NCBI GenBank assembly: GCA_029934555.1
Contig: JAOZMA010000048.1
Location: 1 to 9,782, forward strand
Direction of reading: 5' to 3'
Source: Acidimicrobiia bacterium
GTDB lineage: Bacteria > Actinomycetota > Acidimicrobiia > Spongiisociales > UBA5794
Length of the DNA: 9,782 nucleotides
The notes under the pieces are model-generated. The model saw only the letters and a list, made by a program, of their open reading frames with translations, was not told where the DNA came from and ran no database searches. Below, in pieces: positions 1-5,949 of the stretch; the stretch's first letter is position 1, and the number at the start of each line of letters is the position of its first letter. Both the position numbers and the translations under genes were made by a program.

Positions 1-1304
1 CACAAGAAACCTTCGTAGTTCCTCATCATCAGCTGGGATTCGACCTGTTTCATCGTCTCGAGCGCAACGCCCGCCACGATGATGATCGATACGCCGGAGA
101 GGCCCACGGGGACGTTCCAGATCCATCCGAGGACGGACGGCAAGATCGTCACGAGCGCCAGGTACAGAGCACCGGGCAACGTGATGCGACTGAGAACGTA
201 CGCCAGATACTGCTCGGTCGCCCGTCCCGGACGGATACCCGGGATGAATCCACCTTGACGCTGGATCATGTCGGCCTGGCGTGCCGGATCGAATTGGATC
301 GCTGTGTAGAAGTAGGTGAAGAACACCACCAGGAGCGCCAGCACGAAGATGTACCACAGGCTCGGTGAGAATCCTCCGCCGCTCGAGGACAGCAGGTTGG
401 TGTCGATCCAGTTCCGAACCGTCGCACCCCATCCGTCCGGTGGGAGGACCGAGGCGATGAGAGCGGGGAAGTACATGATCGACGTGGCGAAGATCACGGG
501 GATGACGCCCGCCATGTTCACCTTCAATGGGATGTAGGTGGACTGACCGCCCATGACCTTGCGGCCGCGGACACGCTTCGAGAACTGCACCGGGATCCGG
601 CGCTGCCCCTGCTCGATGAAGATGATCCCGATTGTCAGTCCGACCATCACAGCCAGGATGATGATGAACTGATACGTCTGCGAGTTGGCGTTGAGAATCG
701 CCAGTTGCGATGGGATCTGGGAGATGATCGAGATGAAGATCAGCAGCGACATACCGTTGCCGATTCCACGCTGAGTGATCAACTCACCGAACCACATGAG
801 CAACGCCGTACCGGCGGTCATCGTGATAACGATGATGATGACGTTCCGCGGCGTGTAGTCGGGTATCAGGTCGATGCCTCCGGTCAGCTGACCGGAGTGG
901 AACAGGAAGGAGAAACCGGTCGCTTGGAGAAGTGCCAGGATGACCGTGAGGTACCTCGTCCACTGAGTGATGACCTTCCGCCCGGTCTCGCCTTCCTCCT
1001 GGAGAGCCTGAAGCTTCGGAATCACGACGGCGAGCAGTTGCAGGATGATCGAGGCCGTGATGTACGGCATGATCCCGAGAGCGAAGACCGACATGCGGGT
1101 CAGGGCGCCACCGGAGAACAGATTCATCAACCCCACGAAACCGGAGGTCGTTGCGGCGTCGGTGAACTCCTTGATCGCGTCCAGGTCCACACCGGGAACG
1201 GGGACGGTTGTCCCGAACCGATACAGAACGAAGATGAACAGCGTGAAGAGAATCTTGTTCCGTAGATCCTGGATCCGGAACGCGTTCCTAAAAGCAGTCA
1301 GCAT
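1..1304 (-). CDS. secY: Protein translocase subunit SecY (3' end cut off by window)
   Basis: SecY forms the protein-conducting channel of the Sec translocon in the cytoplasmic membrane, with SecE and SecG, accepting chains from ribosomes or SecA. The start is the ATG at 1304, giving MLTAFRNAFRIQDLRNKILF; 434 residues are visible. About ten hydrophobic segments can be placed near residues 17-36, 72-92, 117-136, 154-173, 182-202, 212-231, 265-285, 316-336, 368-390 and 399-418. The plug region (about 52-70, rich in Gly/Ser/Leu) precedes TM2. The cytosolic loop between TM8 and TM9 holds the conserved FIPGIRPG (353-360). The last visible residues, NYEGFL, match the usual SecY end, so probably only a few codons are missing. 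It is last in the cluster here, 91 bp after rplO, as in other spc operons. A weak AAGGA lies 12 nt upstream of the start. Confidence 0.97.
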   Translation of the reverse strand, partial: MLTAFRNAFRIQDLRNKILFTLFIFVLYRFGTTVPVPGVDLDAIKEFTDAATTSGFVGLMNLFSGGALTRMSVFALGIMPYITASIILQLLAVVIPKLQALQEEGETGRKVITQWTRYLTVILALLQATGFSFLFHSGQLTGGIDLIPDYTPRNVIIIVITMTAGTALLMWFGELITQRGIGNGMSLLIFISIISQIPSQLAILNANSQTYQFIIILAVMVGLTIGIIFIEQGQRRIPVQFSKRVRGRKVMGGQSTYIPLKVNMAGVIPVIFATSIMYFPALIASVLPPDGWGATVRNWIDTNLLSSSGGGFSPSLWYIFVLALLVVFFTYFYTAIQFDPARQADMIQRQGGFIPGIRPGRATEQYLAYVLSRITLPGALYLALVTILPSVLGWIWNVPVGLSGVSIIIVAGVALETMKQVESQLMMRNYEGFL

Positions 1305-1316
1305 GGGGGTGTTAGG

Positions 1317-1321
1317 TCCTT
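1317..1321 (-). promoter_or_regulatory. Putative Shine-Dalgarno site of secY
   Basis: The minus strand reads AAGGA here, 12 nt before the secY ATG at 1304. That spacing is longer than the usual 5-10 nt, so initiation may be weaker than for the closely packed genes upstream. No alternative ATG, GTG or TTG lies between this site and 1304, so it is the only good candidate. I saw no convincing -10/-35 promoter in the 91-bp gap. Confidence 0.4.
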
Positions 1322-1358
1322 CAGTGGTAGAGACACGATAGTGGTGTTCGGGTTCTGC

Positions 1359-1400
1359 GCTCGAAGCTGGCAGCTGGTAGCTGGCAGCTCACGGCTCAGT
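1359..1400. repeat. Heptanucleotide-phased degenerate repeat in the rplO-secY gap
   Basis: Read in steps of seven on the plus strand from 1359, the units are gctcgaa, gctggca, gctggta, gctggca, gctcacg and gctcagt. All begin with GCT, and two are identical. On the minus strand the consensus is about TNCCAGC. The array fills roughly half of the 91-bp gap between rplO and secY, and its last unit runs over the rplO stop codon. Positions 1372-1390 match 9573-9591 inside the 3' end of rplD at 18 of 19 bases in inverted orientation, so the two arrays belong to one sequence family. Each unit carries part of the palindrome AGCT, which allows several small competing hairpins in RNA. Function is unknown. 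The rest of the gap (1305-1358) holds only the likely secY ribosome binding site. Confidence 0.7.
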
Positions 1401-1836
1401 CCTCAACAACCTCTACCGAGCCTCCCGCGGCCTTGATCTTCTCGACGGCGCCGAGACTGAACGCATGGGCCTTGATGGTGAGCGCACGGTCGATCTCGCC
1501 CTCACCGAGGACCTTGACCTTGCCGCGATGCTTGACATGCCCACCGGCCCGCAGATCATCCACTGTCACGGTGGCCCCGGGCTCGAACTCATTGAACCGC
1601 TCGACGTTGATAACCGTGTACTCGACGCGGTTCGGATTCCGGAAACCACGCAGCTTGGGCATGCGGCGCTGGAGCGGCATCTGGCCACCCTCGAAACCGC
1701 GACGCACCTTGCTGCGTGCCTTGAGGCCCTTCGTGCCGCGTCCGGCGGTCTTGCCGCGTCGTCCGCCTTCACCGCGACCGACGCGGATCTTGCGCTTCTT
1801 CGACCCTTCAGGGGGTCGGAGGTGATGAAGCTTCAT
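1396..1836 (-). CDS. rplO: 50S ribosomal protein L15 (uL15)
   Basis: L15 is a large-subunit protein that binds 23S rRNA and joins late in 50S assembly. The 146 residues are the usual length. The N-terminal half is the typical Gly/Arg/Lys-rich extended arm that threads through rRNA: MKLHHLRPPEGSKKRKIRVG, then GRGEGGRRGKTAGRGTKG (about residues 20-37). The globular C-terminal half ends in GAVEKIKAAGGSVEVVED, with the family's conserved alternation of Ala, Gly and Val. The ATG start at 1836 overlaps the rpmD stop as ATGA, which supports both the start and translational coupling. The TGA stop at 1396-1398 lies within the last unit of the heptanucleotide repeat that continues toward secY. Confidence 0.98.
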   Translation of the reverse strand: MKLHHLRPPEGSKKRKIRVGRGEGGRRGKTAGRGTKGLKARSKVRRGFEGGQMPLQRRMPKLRGFRNPNRVEYTVINVERFNEFEPGATVTVDDLRAGGHVKHRGKVKVLGEGEIDRALTIKAHAFSLGAVEKIKAAGGSVEVVED

Positions 1837-2018
1837 CCGATTTCCTCCACTTCGAGGAGGTGCTTGGCACGGAACACCATGCCGCGCACGTCCGGCCTGT
1901 CGGGCCGCTCGACCGATTGATTGATCTTCCGCAGCCCGAGACTCTCAACGGTCGCGCGCGTCTTCGGCTTCTCGCCGATCGTGCTCCGAACCAAAGTGAT
2001 CTTCAAACTCTCCGCCAT
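1833..2018 (-). CDS. rpmD: 50S ribosomal protein L30 (uL30)
   Basis: L30 is a small large-subunit protein; it is not essential in every bacterium and is absent from some lineages. The 61-residue product begins MAESLKITLVRSTIGEKPKT and keeps the family pattern: a first beta strand (KITLVRS), the conserved GLRKINQSV segment (about 28-36) and a final LLEVEE strand. The length is exactly typical. The start ATG at 2018 shares one base with the rpsE stop (TGATG), and its own stop overlaps the rplO start by four bases. It sits between rpsE and rplO as in the canonical spc order. Confidence 0.97.
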   Translation of the reverse strand: MAESLKITLVRSTIGEKPKTRATVESLGLRKINQSVERPDRPDVRGMVFRAKHLLEVEEIG

Positions 2019-2644
2019 CAGCCACCCGCCTGGATCTTGGCCAGTTCGGCCGAGCGGTAGGCAGCGAGCAGCGCCGGTGGGAACAGCTCTTCTGGGCGTT
2101 TGCCGCGAGCCTTGGCGACCACATCGGGCCGCTGCTGGGACAACAGGGCGTTCACCGTCGCCTTCGCCACGTTGACATGCGTCGGAGAGCCGAGCGACTT
2201 CGAGAGCACGTCTTTGACGCCTGCCGCTTCAAGGATCTGACGGACAGCGCCACCTGCGATAACGCCGGTACCCGGCGCAGCGGGTTTGAGGAGAACGCGT
2301 GAAGCGCTCTGCTCGCCGATCACGTCATGGATGATCGTCTGGCCGGCCATCGGCACGTCGAACATGTTCTTCCGTGCGATCTCCATGCCCTTCTGGATGG
2401 CCATGGGGACTTCTTTGGCTTTGCCGTATCCGATCCCGACCTTGCCTTTGCCGTTCCCGACGGTCACGAGGGCCGTGAACGAGAATCGACGGCCACCTTT
2501 GACGACCTTGGCAACACGGTTGATCGCGATGACCCGCTCGTCGAACTCCGGTTCGCGTCGTTCCCGACGGTCTCTGCGATCCCGACGGTCTCTGCGATCT
2601 TTCCGGTTGGGATTGTCTCGGTTGGTGTTATCTCGATTCGTCAT
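2018..2644 (-). CDS. rpsE: 30S ribosomal protein S5 (uS5) with repeat-built N-terminus
   Basis: S5 lies on the solvent side of the 30S subunit near the mRNA entry site and affects decoding accuracy. The 208-residue product has the N-terminal dsRNA-binding-like domain (about residues 34-97), including GRRFSFTALVTVGNGKGKVG (50-69), and the C-terminal domain with APGTGVIAGGAVRQILEAAG. The first 33 residues are an unusual charged extension: NRDNT/NRDNP repeats followed by about four Arg-Arg-Asp units, encoded by tandem DNA repeats. I chose ATG 2644 because AGGAG sits just upstream, overlapping the rplR stop. The frame stays open to a GTG at 2773, but that stretch lies inside rplR and resembles no S5. 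N-terminal extensions of S5 are common in actinobacteria, so the extension itself is not alarming. Confidence 0.97.
   Translation of the reverse strand: MTNRDNTNRDNPNRKDRRDRRDRRDRRERREPEFDERVIAINRVAKVVKGGRRFSFTALVTVGNGKGKVGIGYGKAKEVPMAIQKGMEIARKNMFDVPMAGQTIIHDVIGEQSASRVLLKPAAPGTGVIAGGAVRQILEAAGVKDVLSKSLGSPTHVNVAKATVNALLSQQRPDVVAKARGKRPEELFPPALLAAYRSAELAKIQAGG
2563..2640 (-). repeat. Short tandem repeats encoding the S5 N-terminal extension
   Basis: Two perfect copies of an 18-bp unit (plus strand cccgacggtctctgcgat) lie back to back at 2563-2580 and 2581-2598 and encode Arg/Asp-rich units. Next to them, nearer the rpsE start, two diverged 15-bp units encode NRDNT and NRDNP. Copy number could change by slippage in multiples of three without breaking the frame, altering only the length of the charged S5 tail. 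Confidence 0.85.
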
Positions 2645-2647
2645 AGC

Positions 2648-2653
2648 GCTCCT
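2648..2653 (-). promoter_or_regulatory. Shine-Dalgarno site deciding the rpsE start
   Basis: The minus strand reads AGGAGC here, overlapping the rplR TAG stop (2652-2654) and ending 3 nt before the ATG at 2644. Its position supports that ATG over the in-frame GTG at 2773 inside rplR. Confidence 0.7.
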
Positions 2654-3005
2654 AGAACTCAAGCCCGGACTTGCGGGCTCCCTCGGCCAGCGCCTTGACG
2701 CGCCCGTGGAAGGCGAACCCACCCCGGTCGAAGACGACCGCGTCGACGCCAGCATCCTTGGCGCGGGCACCAACGAGCTTTCCGACTTCGGTTGCCGTGT
2801 CGACGTTCAGGGTCTTCTTCCCGAGCTTGCCCTCGCGAGACGAGGCCGAAGCCATGGTGACACCCTGATCGTCGTCGATGATCTGTGCATAGATGTACCG
2901 GTTGCTGCGGAACACCGCGAGACGGGGGCGAGTGCCGGTGCCATGCACCTTCTTGCGCACCCGAAAGTGGCGACGTCGCCGCGCTTGTGTGCGTGAACCT
3001 CTCAT
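2652..3005 (-). CDS. rplR: 50S ribosomal protein L18 (uL18)
   Basis: L18 binds 5S rRNA and, with L5, anchors the 5S particle in the central protuberance of the 50S subunit. The 117-residue product has a basic N-terminus (RRRRHFRVRKKVHGT), the signature RPRLAVFRSNRYIYAQIIDD (about 27-46) and the C-terminal VVFDRGGFAFHGRVKALAEG with conserved FDRGG and HGRVKALA. Length is typical. Its ATG overlaps the rplF stop as ATGA. A 7-nt spacer separates its TAG stop from rpsE, the largest gap between ribosomal-protein genes in the window. Confidence 0.98.
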   Translation of the reverse strand: MRGSRTQARRRRHFRVRKKVHGTGTRPRLAVFRSNRYIYAQIIDDDQGVTMASASSREGKLGKKTLNVDTATEVGKLVGARAKDAGVDAVVFDRGGFAFHGRVKALAEGARKSGLEF

Positions 3006-3544
3006 CCGGCTACTCCTGCCTTCCCGGCCTTGCGGCGTACGTACTCGTCGACGTAGCGAATGCCCTTGCCTTTGTACGGCTCCGGCGGACGCACGGAGCG
3101 GATATTCGCCGCAACCTGTCCAACAAGTTGTTTGTCGATCCCGCTGACGATGAACTTCGTCGGTTCGGGAACTTCGAATGTGATGCCGTCGGGCGCCTCG
3201 ATCGTCACGGGATGTGAGAACCCGACTTGAAGCTCGAGGTTCGTGCCCTTCAAGGCACCGCGGTAGCCAACGCCGACCGCCTGAAGCTCCTTCGAATACC
3301 CGTCCATGACTCCGACCACCATGTTGGCGATCAGCGCACGACTCAACCCGTGCAGAGCGCGGGACTCGCGTTCGTCATCAACTCTGGCAACGGTGACGAC
3401 ACCGTCTTCGACCGAGACACTGATCCGCGGATCGAGCGTCTGGGTGAGCGTGCCCTTTGGACCCTTCACAACGACGGTATCCCCGTCGACCGACACCTCG
3501 ATGTCGGAAGAGAGGTCTATGGGCGCGTTTCCGATGCGGCTCAT
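3002..3544 (-). CDS. rplF: 50S ribosomal protein L6 (uL6)
   Basis: L6 binds the sarcin-ricin region of 23S rRNA near the factor-binding site of the 50S subunit. The 180 residues contain the expected two repeated alpha/beta domains (roughly 1-82 and 83-180). The hallmark is PEPYKGKGIRY near residue 154, together with VVVKGPKGTL in domain 1 and GVGYRGALKG in domain 2. I chose ATG 3544 (MSRIGNAPI, the universal L6 start) although the frame is open to 3574 upstream; that extra part lies inside rpsH. The stop of rpsH is one base away, and a GAGGTG precedes the start. It overlaps rplR by four bases. Confidence 0.98.
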   Translation of the reverse strand: MSRIGNAPIDLSSDIEVSVDGDTVVVKGPKGTLTQTLDPRISVSVEDGVVTVARVDDERESRALHGLSRALIANMVVGVMDGYSKELQAVGVGYRGALKGTNLELQVGFSHPVTIEAPDGITFEVPEPTKFIVSGIDKQLVGQVAANIRSVRPPEPYKGKGIRYVDEYVRRKAGKAGVAG

Positions 3545-3545
3545 A

Positions 3546-3941
3546 TCACCACACCTCGCACAGGACTTCGCCACCGACGTTGCGCTTCCGAGCCTCCCGG
3601 TCGGTCATGACACCGTCCGAGGTTGACACGATCGAGATGCCGATTCCGCCCCGGACTCGGGGCACGTCGGACGAACTCGAGTAGACGCGGAGACCGGGCT
3701 TGGAAATCCGCTTGATGCCGGTGAGGATCGGCTGACGCTCTTTGCTATAGCGGAGCCTCACTGTGAGTTCTTTGCCGACGCGGGCGTCCTCGACCTTGTA
3801 TCCGTCGATGAATCCCTCTTCAGAGAGGATGCGGGCGACCTGTTCTTTCAACTTCGACGACGGCATCGTCGTCTCCGGATGCAGCGCCGTGTTGGCGTTG
3901 CGGATCCGGGTGAGCATGTCGGCTATGGGATCTGACTGCAT
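3546..3941 (-). CDS. rpsH: 30S ribosomal protein S8 (uS8)
   Basis: S8 is a primary 16S rRNA-binding protein that organises the central domain of the 30S subunit. In E. coli it also represses the spc operon by binding its mRNA; I cannot confirm such a site here. The 131-residue product begins MQSDPIADMLTRIRNA, the family signature, and ends with the rRNA-binding C-terminal domain, containing SSSSDVPRVRGGIGISIVST and the final GGEVLCEVW. ATG 3941 lies 2 nt after the rpsN stop and gives the usual length. An in-frame GTG at 3950 would add three residues (MVT) and stands closer to an upstream AAAGG, so it remains possible. Confidence 0.97.
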   Translation of the reverse strand: MQSDPIADMLTRIRNANTALHPETTMPSSKLKEQVARILSEEGFIDGYKVEDARVGKELTVRLRYSKERQPILTGIKRISKPGLRVYSSSSDVPRVRGGIGISIVSTSDGVMTDREARKRNVGGEVLCEVW

Positions 3942-3943
3942 GG

Positions 3944-4249
3944 TTACCACGAAGCCTTTCTCACGCCGGGAAGCTCACCGTTGTGGGCAAGTTCGCGAAG
4001 TGATGAACGCGACATCCCGAATTTCCGGAAGTACCCGCGGGGACGCCCTGTGACGCCGCAGCGATTGCGGTATCGGGTTGCGCTCGCATCACGAGGCATC
4101 TTGGCGATCTTGCGATACGCCTCGCGTTTGTCCTCATATGAGGCATTCGGGTCCTTGGTGATCACGACGAGTTCCGCACGCCGATCGGCGTATCGCTCGA
4201 TGATCACTTTCCTCTGATTGTTCTTGGCGACCTTCGATGTCTTCGCCAT
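3944..4249 (-). CDS. rpsN: 30S ribosomal protein S14, long zinc-independent form (uS14)
   Basis: S14 sits in the 30S head and contacts 16S rRNA near the A site. The 101-residue product is the long (E. coli-like) type: MAKTSKVAKNNQRKVIIERY, then the conserved RNRCGVTGRPRGYFRKFGMS (61-80) and the usual RKASW end. Only one Cys (C64) is present, so the CxxC...CxxC zinc site of the short 61-residue S14 is absent. In well-known actinobacteria such as Mycobacterium tuberculosis, the spc-locus gene is the short zinc form and the long form lies elsewhere, so finding the long form here is notable. ATG 4249 shares one base with the rplE stop (TGATG). The frame is open upstream to 4516, but that part is rplE sequence in another frame. 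Confidence 0.97.
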   Translation of the reverse strand: MAKTSKVAKNNQRKVIIERYADRRAELVVITKDPNASYEDKREAYRKIAKMPRDASATRYRNRCGVTGRPRGYFRKFGMSRSSLRELAHNGELPGVRKASW

Positions 4250-4806
4250 CACACACCTGCCTGTTGACGGCGGAACGGGAACCCGAATGCATCGAGTAAC
4301 GCCCTGCCTTGCTCGTCGTTTGCTGCCGTGGTCACGAACGCGATGTCCATGCCGCGGACAGTTGAAACCTTGTCGTAGTCGATCTCGGGGAAGATCAGCT
4401 GCTCCGTCACGCCGAAGTTGTAGTTGCCGCGACCGTCGAAACCGTTCGGATTCAGGCCACGGAAGTCCCTGATGCGCGGAATCGCTGTGGCGATGAGGCG
4501 GTCGAGGAACTCCCACATCCGGGCACCGCGCAGCGTCACCGACGCTCCAACCGGAACGCCTTCACGGAGCTTGAAGTTCGAGATCGACTTGCGTGCCAGC
4601 ATCACCTTGGGCTGCTGCCCGGTGATGACCCGTAGGTCCTCGACTGCAGCGTCCATGAGCTTCGCGTCCTGGGCGGCGTCGCCGACGCCCATGTTCACCA
4701 CGATCTTCAGCAGACGTGGGACCTGCATCGCGTTCTCGAGACCGAGGTCTTCTTTGAGCTGCGATGCGATCTCGTCGTCGTACTTCTCTTTGAGTCGGGG
4801 AGCCAT
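4249..4806 (-). CDS. rplE: 50S ribosomal protein L5 (uL5)
   Basis: L5 binds 5S rRNA with L18 in the central protuberance, contacts the P-site tRNA and forms a bridge to S13 of the small subunit. The 185 residues begin MAPRLKEKYDDEIASQLKED and include the conserved LLKIVVNMGVGDAAQD (about 32-47), ITGQQPKVMLARKSISNFKL, LRGARMWEFLDRLI, FRGLNPNGFDGRGNYNFGVT and the EIDYDKV...GMDIAFVTTA block. Length is typical for actinobacteria. ATG 4806 shares a base with the rplX stop, and a strong GGAGGTGA lies six bases upstream (4813-4820). Confidence 0.98.
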   Translation of the reverse strand: MAPRLKEKYDDEIASQLKEDLGLENAMQVPRLLKIVVNMGVGDAAQDAKLMDAAVEDLRVITGQQPKVMLARKSISNFKLREGVPVGASVTLRGARMWEFLDRLIATAIPRIRDFRGLNPNGFDGRGNYNFGVTEQLIFPEIDYDKVSTVRGMDIAFVTTAANDEQGRALLDAFGFPFRRQQAGV

Positions 4807-5111
4807 CAGAGCTCACCTCCACACTTCCGGCAGGCGCGGTACTTGCGGCCTTCGTCGTCGAACTTCGCGCCGATGCGGGTCGGCCCGCAGTCGGTGCAGA
4901 CGATCATGACATTGGATGCATCGATAGGCATGTCCTTGTCGATGATGCCGCCCTGCATGGTCTGGCCGGTCGCTCGCTGAGAGCGTTTCGCTGTGGCGAC
5001 GCCTTCGACGATGATCCTGTTACGCGAGGGGAAGACCTTGGCGATCTTGCTCTCGGTGCCGGCGTCCTTGCCGGTGATGACCATCACGGTGTCACCCTTC
5101 TTCAACTTCAT
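4806..5111 (-). CDS. rplX: 50S ribosomal protein L24 (uL24) with CxxC pairs
   Basis: L24 is an assembly initiator of the 50S subunit and binds the 5' end of 23S rRNA near the peptide exit. The 101 residues start with the KOW motif (KKGDTVMVITGKDAGTESKI, 4-23). The C-terminal part carries two CxxC pairs, C72/C75 and C94/C97, which could bind zinc; such pairs occur in many L24 proteins. I chose ATG 5111, which shares a base with the rplN stop, because GGAGGTG lies five bases upstream. A GTG directly before it (5114) would leave only two bases of spacing. Confidence 0.97.
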   Translation of the reverse strand: MKLKKGDTVMVITGKDAGTESKIAKVFPSRNRIIVEGVATAKRSQRATGQTMQGGIIDKDMPIDASNVMIVCTDCGPTRIGAKFDDEGRKYRACRKCGGEL

Positions 5112-5479
5112 CACAGCACCTCCGGTGCCAGCGATACGATCCGCATGAACTTCTTGTCGCGCAGCTCACGCCCGACCGGTCCGAAGATCCGGGTGCCGCG
5201 GGGCTGCTGTTGGTCGTTGATGATCACGCAGGCGTTGTCATCGAAGCGGATGTAGGTCCCGTCGGCTCGACGGTTCTCCTTCTTGGTCCGCACGACCACG
5301 GCCTTGACGACCTCACCCTTCTTGACGCTTCCGCCGGGTGTTGCGTCTTTGACCGTACACACGACGGTATCGCCGAGGCTGCCATAGCGCCTGCCCGATC
5401 CACCGAGCACGCGAATGACCAGAACCTCTTTGGCGCCGGTGTTATCGGCAACTCTGAGCCTGGACTCCTGTTGGATCAT
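5111..5479 (-). CDS. rplN: 50S ribosomal protein L14 (uL14)
   Basis: L14 lies at the subunit interface, forms an intersubunit bridge with 16S rRNA and, in many bacteria, is the docking site of the silencing factor RsfS. The 122 residues are exactly the family length. Clear landmarks are MIQQESRLRVADNTGAKEVL at the start, GDTVVCTVKDATPGGSVKKG (36-55), the signature stretch beginning KAVVVRTKKENRRADGTYIR and the end GPVGRELRDKKFMRIVSLAPEVL (split here only by the family boundary at about residue 100). It starts by a four-base ATGA overlap with rpsQ. In E. coli this is the first gene of the spc operon and has its own promoter; no room for one exists outside coding sequence here. Confidence 0.98.
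   Translation of the reverse strand: MIQQESRLRVADNTGAKEVLVIRVLGGSGRRYGSLGDTVVCTVKDATPGGSVKKGEVVKAVVVRTKKENRRADGTYIRFDDNACVIINDQQQPRGTRIFGPVGRELRDKKFMRIVSLAPEVL
5117..5123 (-). promoter_or_regulatory. Shine-Dalgarno site deciding the rplX start
   Basis: The minus strand reads GGAGGTG inside the 3' end of rplN. Spacing is 5 nt to the ATG at 5111 and only 2 nt to the GTG at 5114, so the ATG is favoured. Confidence 0.75.
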
Positions 5480-5730
5480 CGTGCACGCTCCACGACCTCG
5501 TCGACGCGCCAGTGCTTCGACTTCGAGATCGGGCGGGTCTCAACGATCCGCACCGTATCCCCGACGTGGGCGTCATTCGTTTCATCGTGGGCGTGGAATC
5601 GCTTCCGCACCGGCACGGTCTTGCCGTACTTCGGGTGGCGCTTGGAATCCCGGACCTCGACGGTGACCGTCTTGTCCCTGGCGTCCGAAATGACGACCCC
5701 GACGCGTATCTTGCGGCGTCCCCGTTCCAT
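5476..5730 (-). CDS. rpsQ: 30S ribosomal protein S17 (uS17)
   Basis: S17 is a primary 16S rRNA-binding protein with an OB fold, needed early in 30S assembly. The 84 residues start MERGRRKIRVGVVISDARDK and contain KTVTVEVRDSKRHPKYGKTV (20-39), RKRFHAHDE and the signature GDTVRIVETRPISKSKHWRV (57-76). Length is typical. The ATG directly abuts the rpmC TAG with no spacer, and a strong GGAGGAGG lies five bases upstream inside rpmC (5736-5743). Its stop overlaps the rplN start by four bases, joining the S10 and spc parts of the cluster without a gap. Confidence 0.98.
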   Translation of the reverse strand: MERGRRKIRVGVVISDARDKTVTVEVRDSKRHPKYGKTVPVRKRFHAHDETNDAHVGDTVRIVETRPISKSKHWRVDEVVERAR

Positions 5731-5949
5731 CTACGCCTCCTCCTGCTGTGTTTCCCATGCGGCGATCTCTTGCTGTCGCATCAGGGTCTTGATGCGAGCG
5801 ACGTTGCGCCGCACGTCTGTGATTCGTGCTGTGTTGTCGAGCTGATTGGTGACGACTTGGAACCGCAGATTGAACAGCTCCTCTTTGCCGGCATCGAGCT
5901 GCTCCTGCAGCTCTGTGTAGCTCAGCTTCCGCAGGTCGACGGTCTTCAT
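5731..5949 (-). CDS. rpmC: 50S ribosomal protein L29 (uL29)
   Basis: L29 is a small helical protein beside the polypeptide exit tunnel; with L23 it forms part of the docking platform for trigger factor and the signal recognition particle. The 72 residues form two antiparallel helices: MKTVDLRKLSYTELQEQLDA, then KEELFNLRFQVVTNQLDNTA with the conserved LFNLRFQ segment, and a second helix of the form VRRNVARIKTLMRQQE. The C-terminus ends in WETQQEEA. The ATG overlaps the rplP stop as ATGA, with GGAGG four bases upstream (5954-5958). Confidence 0.97.
   Translation of the reverse strand: MKTVDLRKLSYTELQEQLDAGKEELFNLRFQVVTNQLDNTARITDVRRNVARIKTLMRQQEIAAWETQQEEA

Noticed and set aside
705..1265. A 186-residue plus-strand frame opposite secY
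   Set aside because: Asp/Arg/Gln-rich composition with no domain is typical of the antisense of a membrane-protein gene. SecY on the minus strand explains the region fully.
1320..1375. Possible promoter for secY in the gap (TTCGAG and TATCGT)
   Set aside because: The hexamers are poor matches and about 19 bp apart; in high-GC DNA this is not enough to call a promoter.
1359..1400. Rho-independent terminator between rplO and secY
   Set aside because: The AGCT-rich repeats allow only short stems, and no U-run follows on the minus strand before secY.
1359..1400. CRISPR-like array
   Set aside because: Seven-base units without spacers are far too short and contiguous for CRISPR repeats, and no cas genes are present.
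2645..2773. Upstream extension of rpsE to a GTG at 2773
   Set aside because: The extra 43 residues lie within rplR in another frame and do not resemble S5. The ATG at 2644 has its own AGGAG.
4250..4516. Upstream extension of the rpsN frame to 4516
   Set aside because: The extra part is out-of-frame rplE sequence. MAKTSKVAKN at 4249 is the conserved S14 start.
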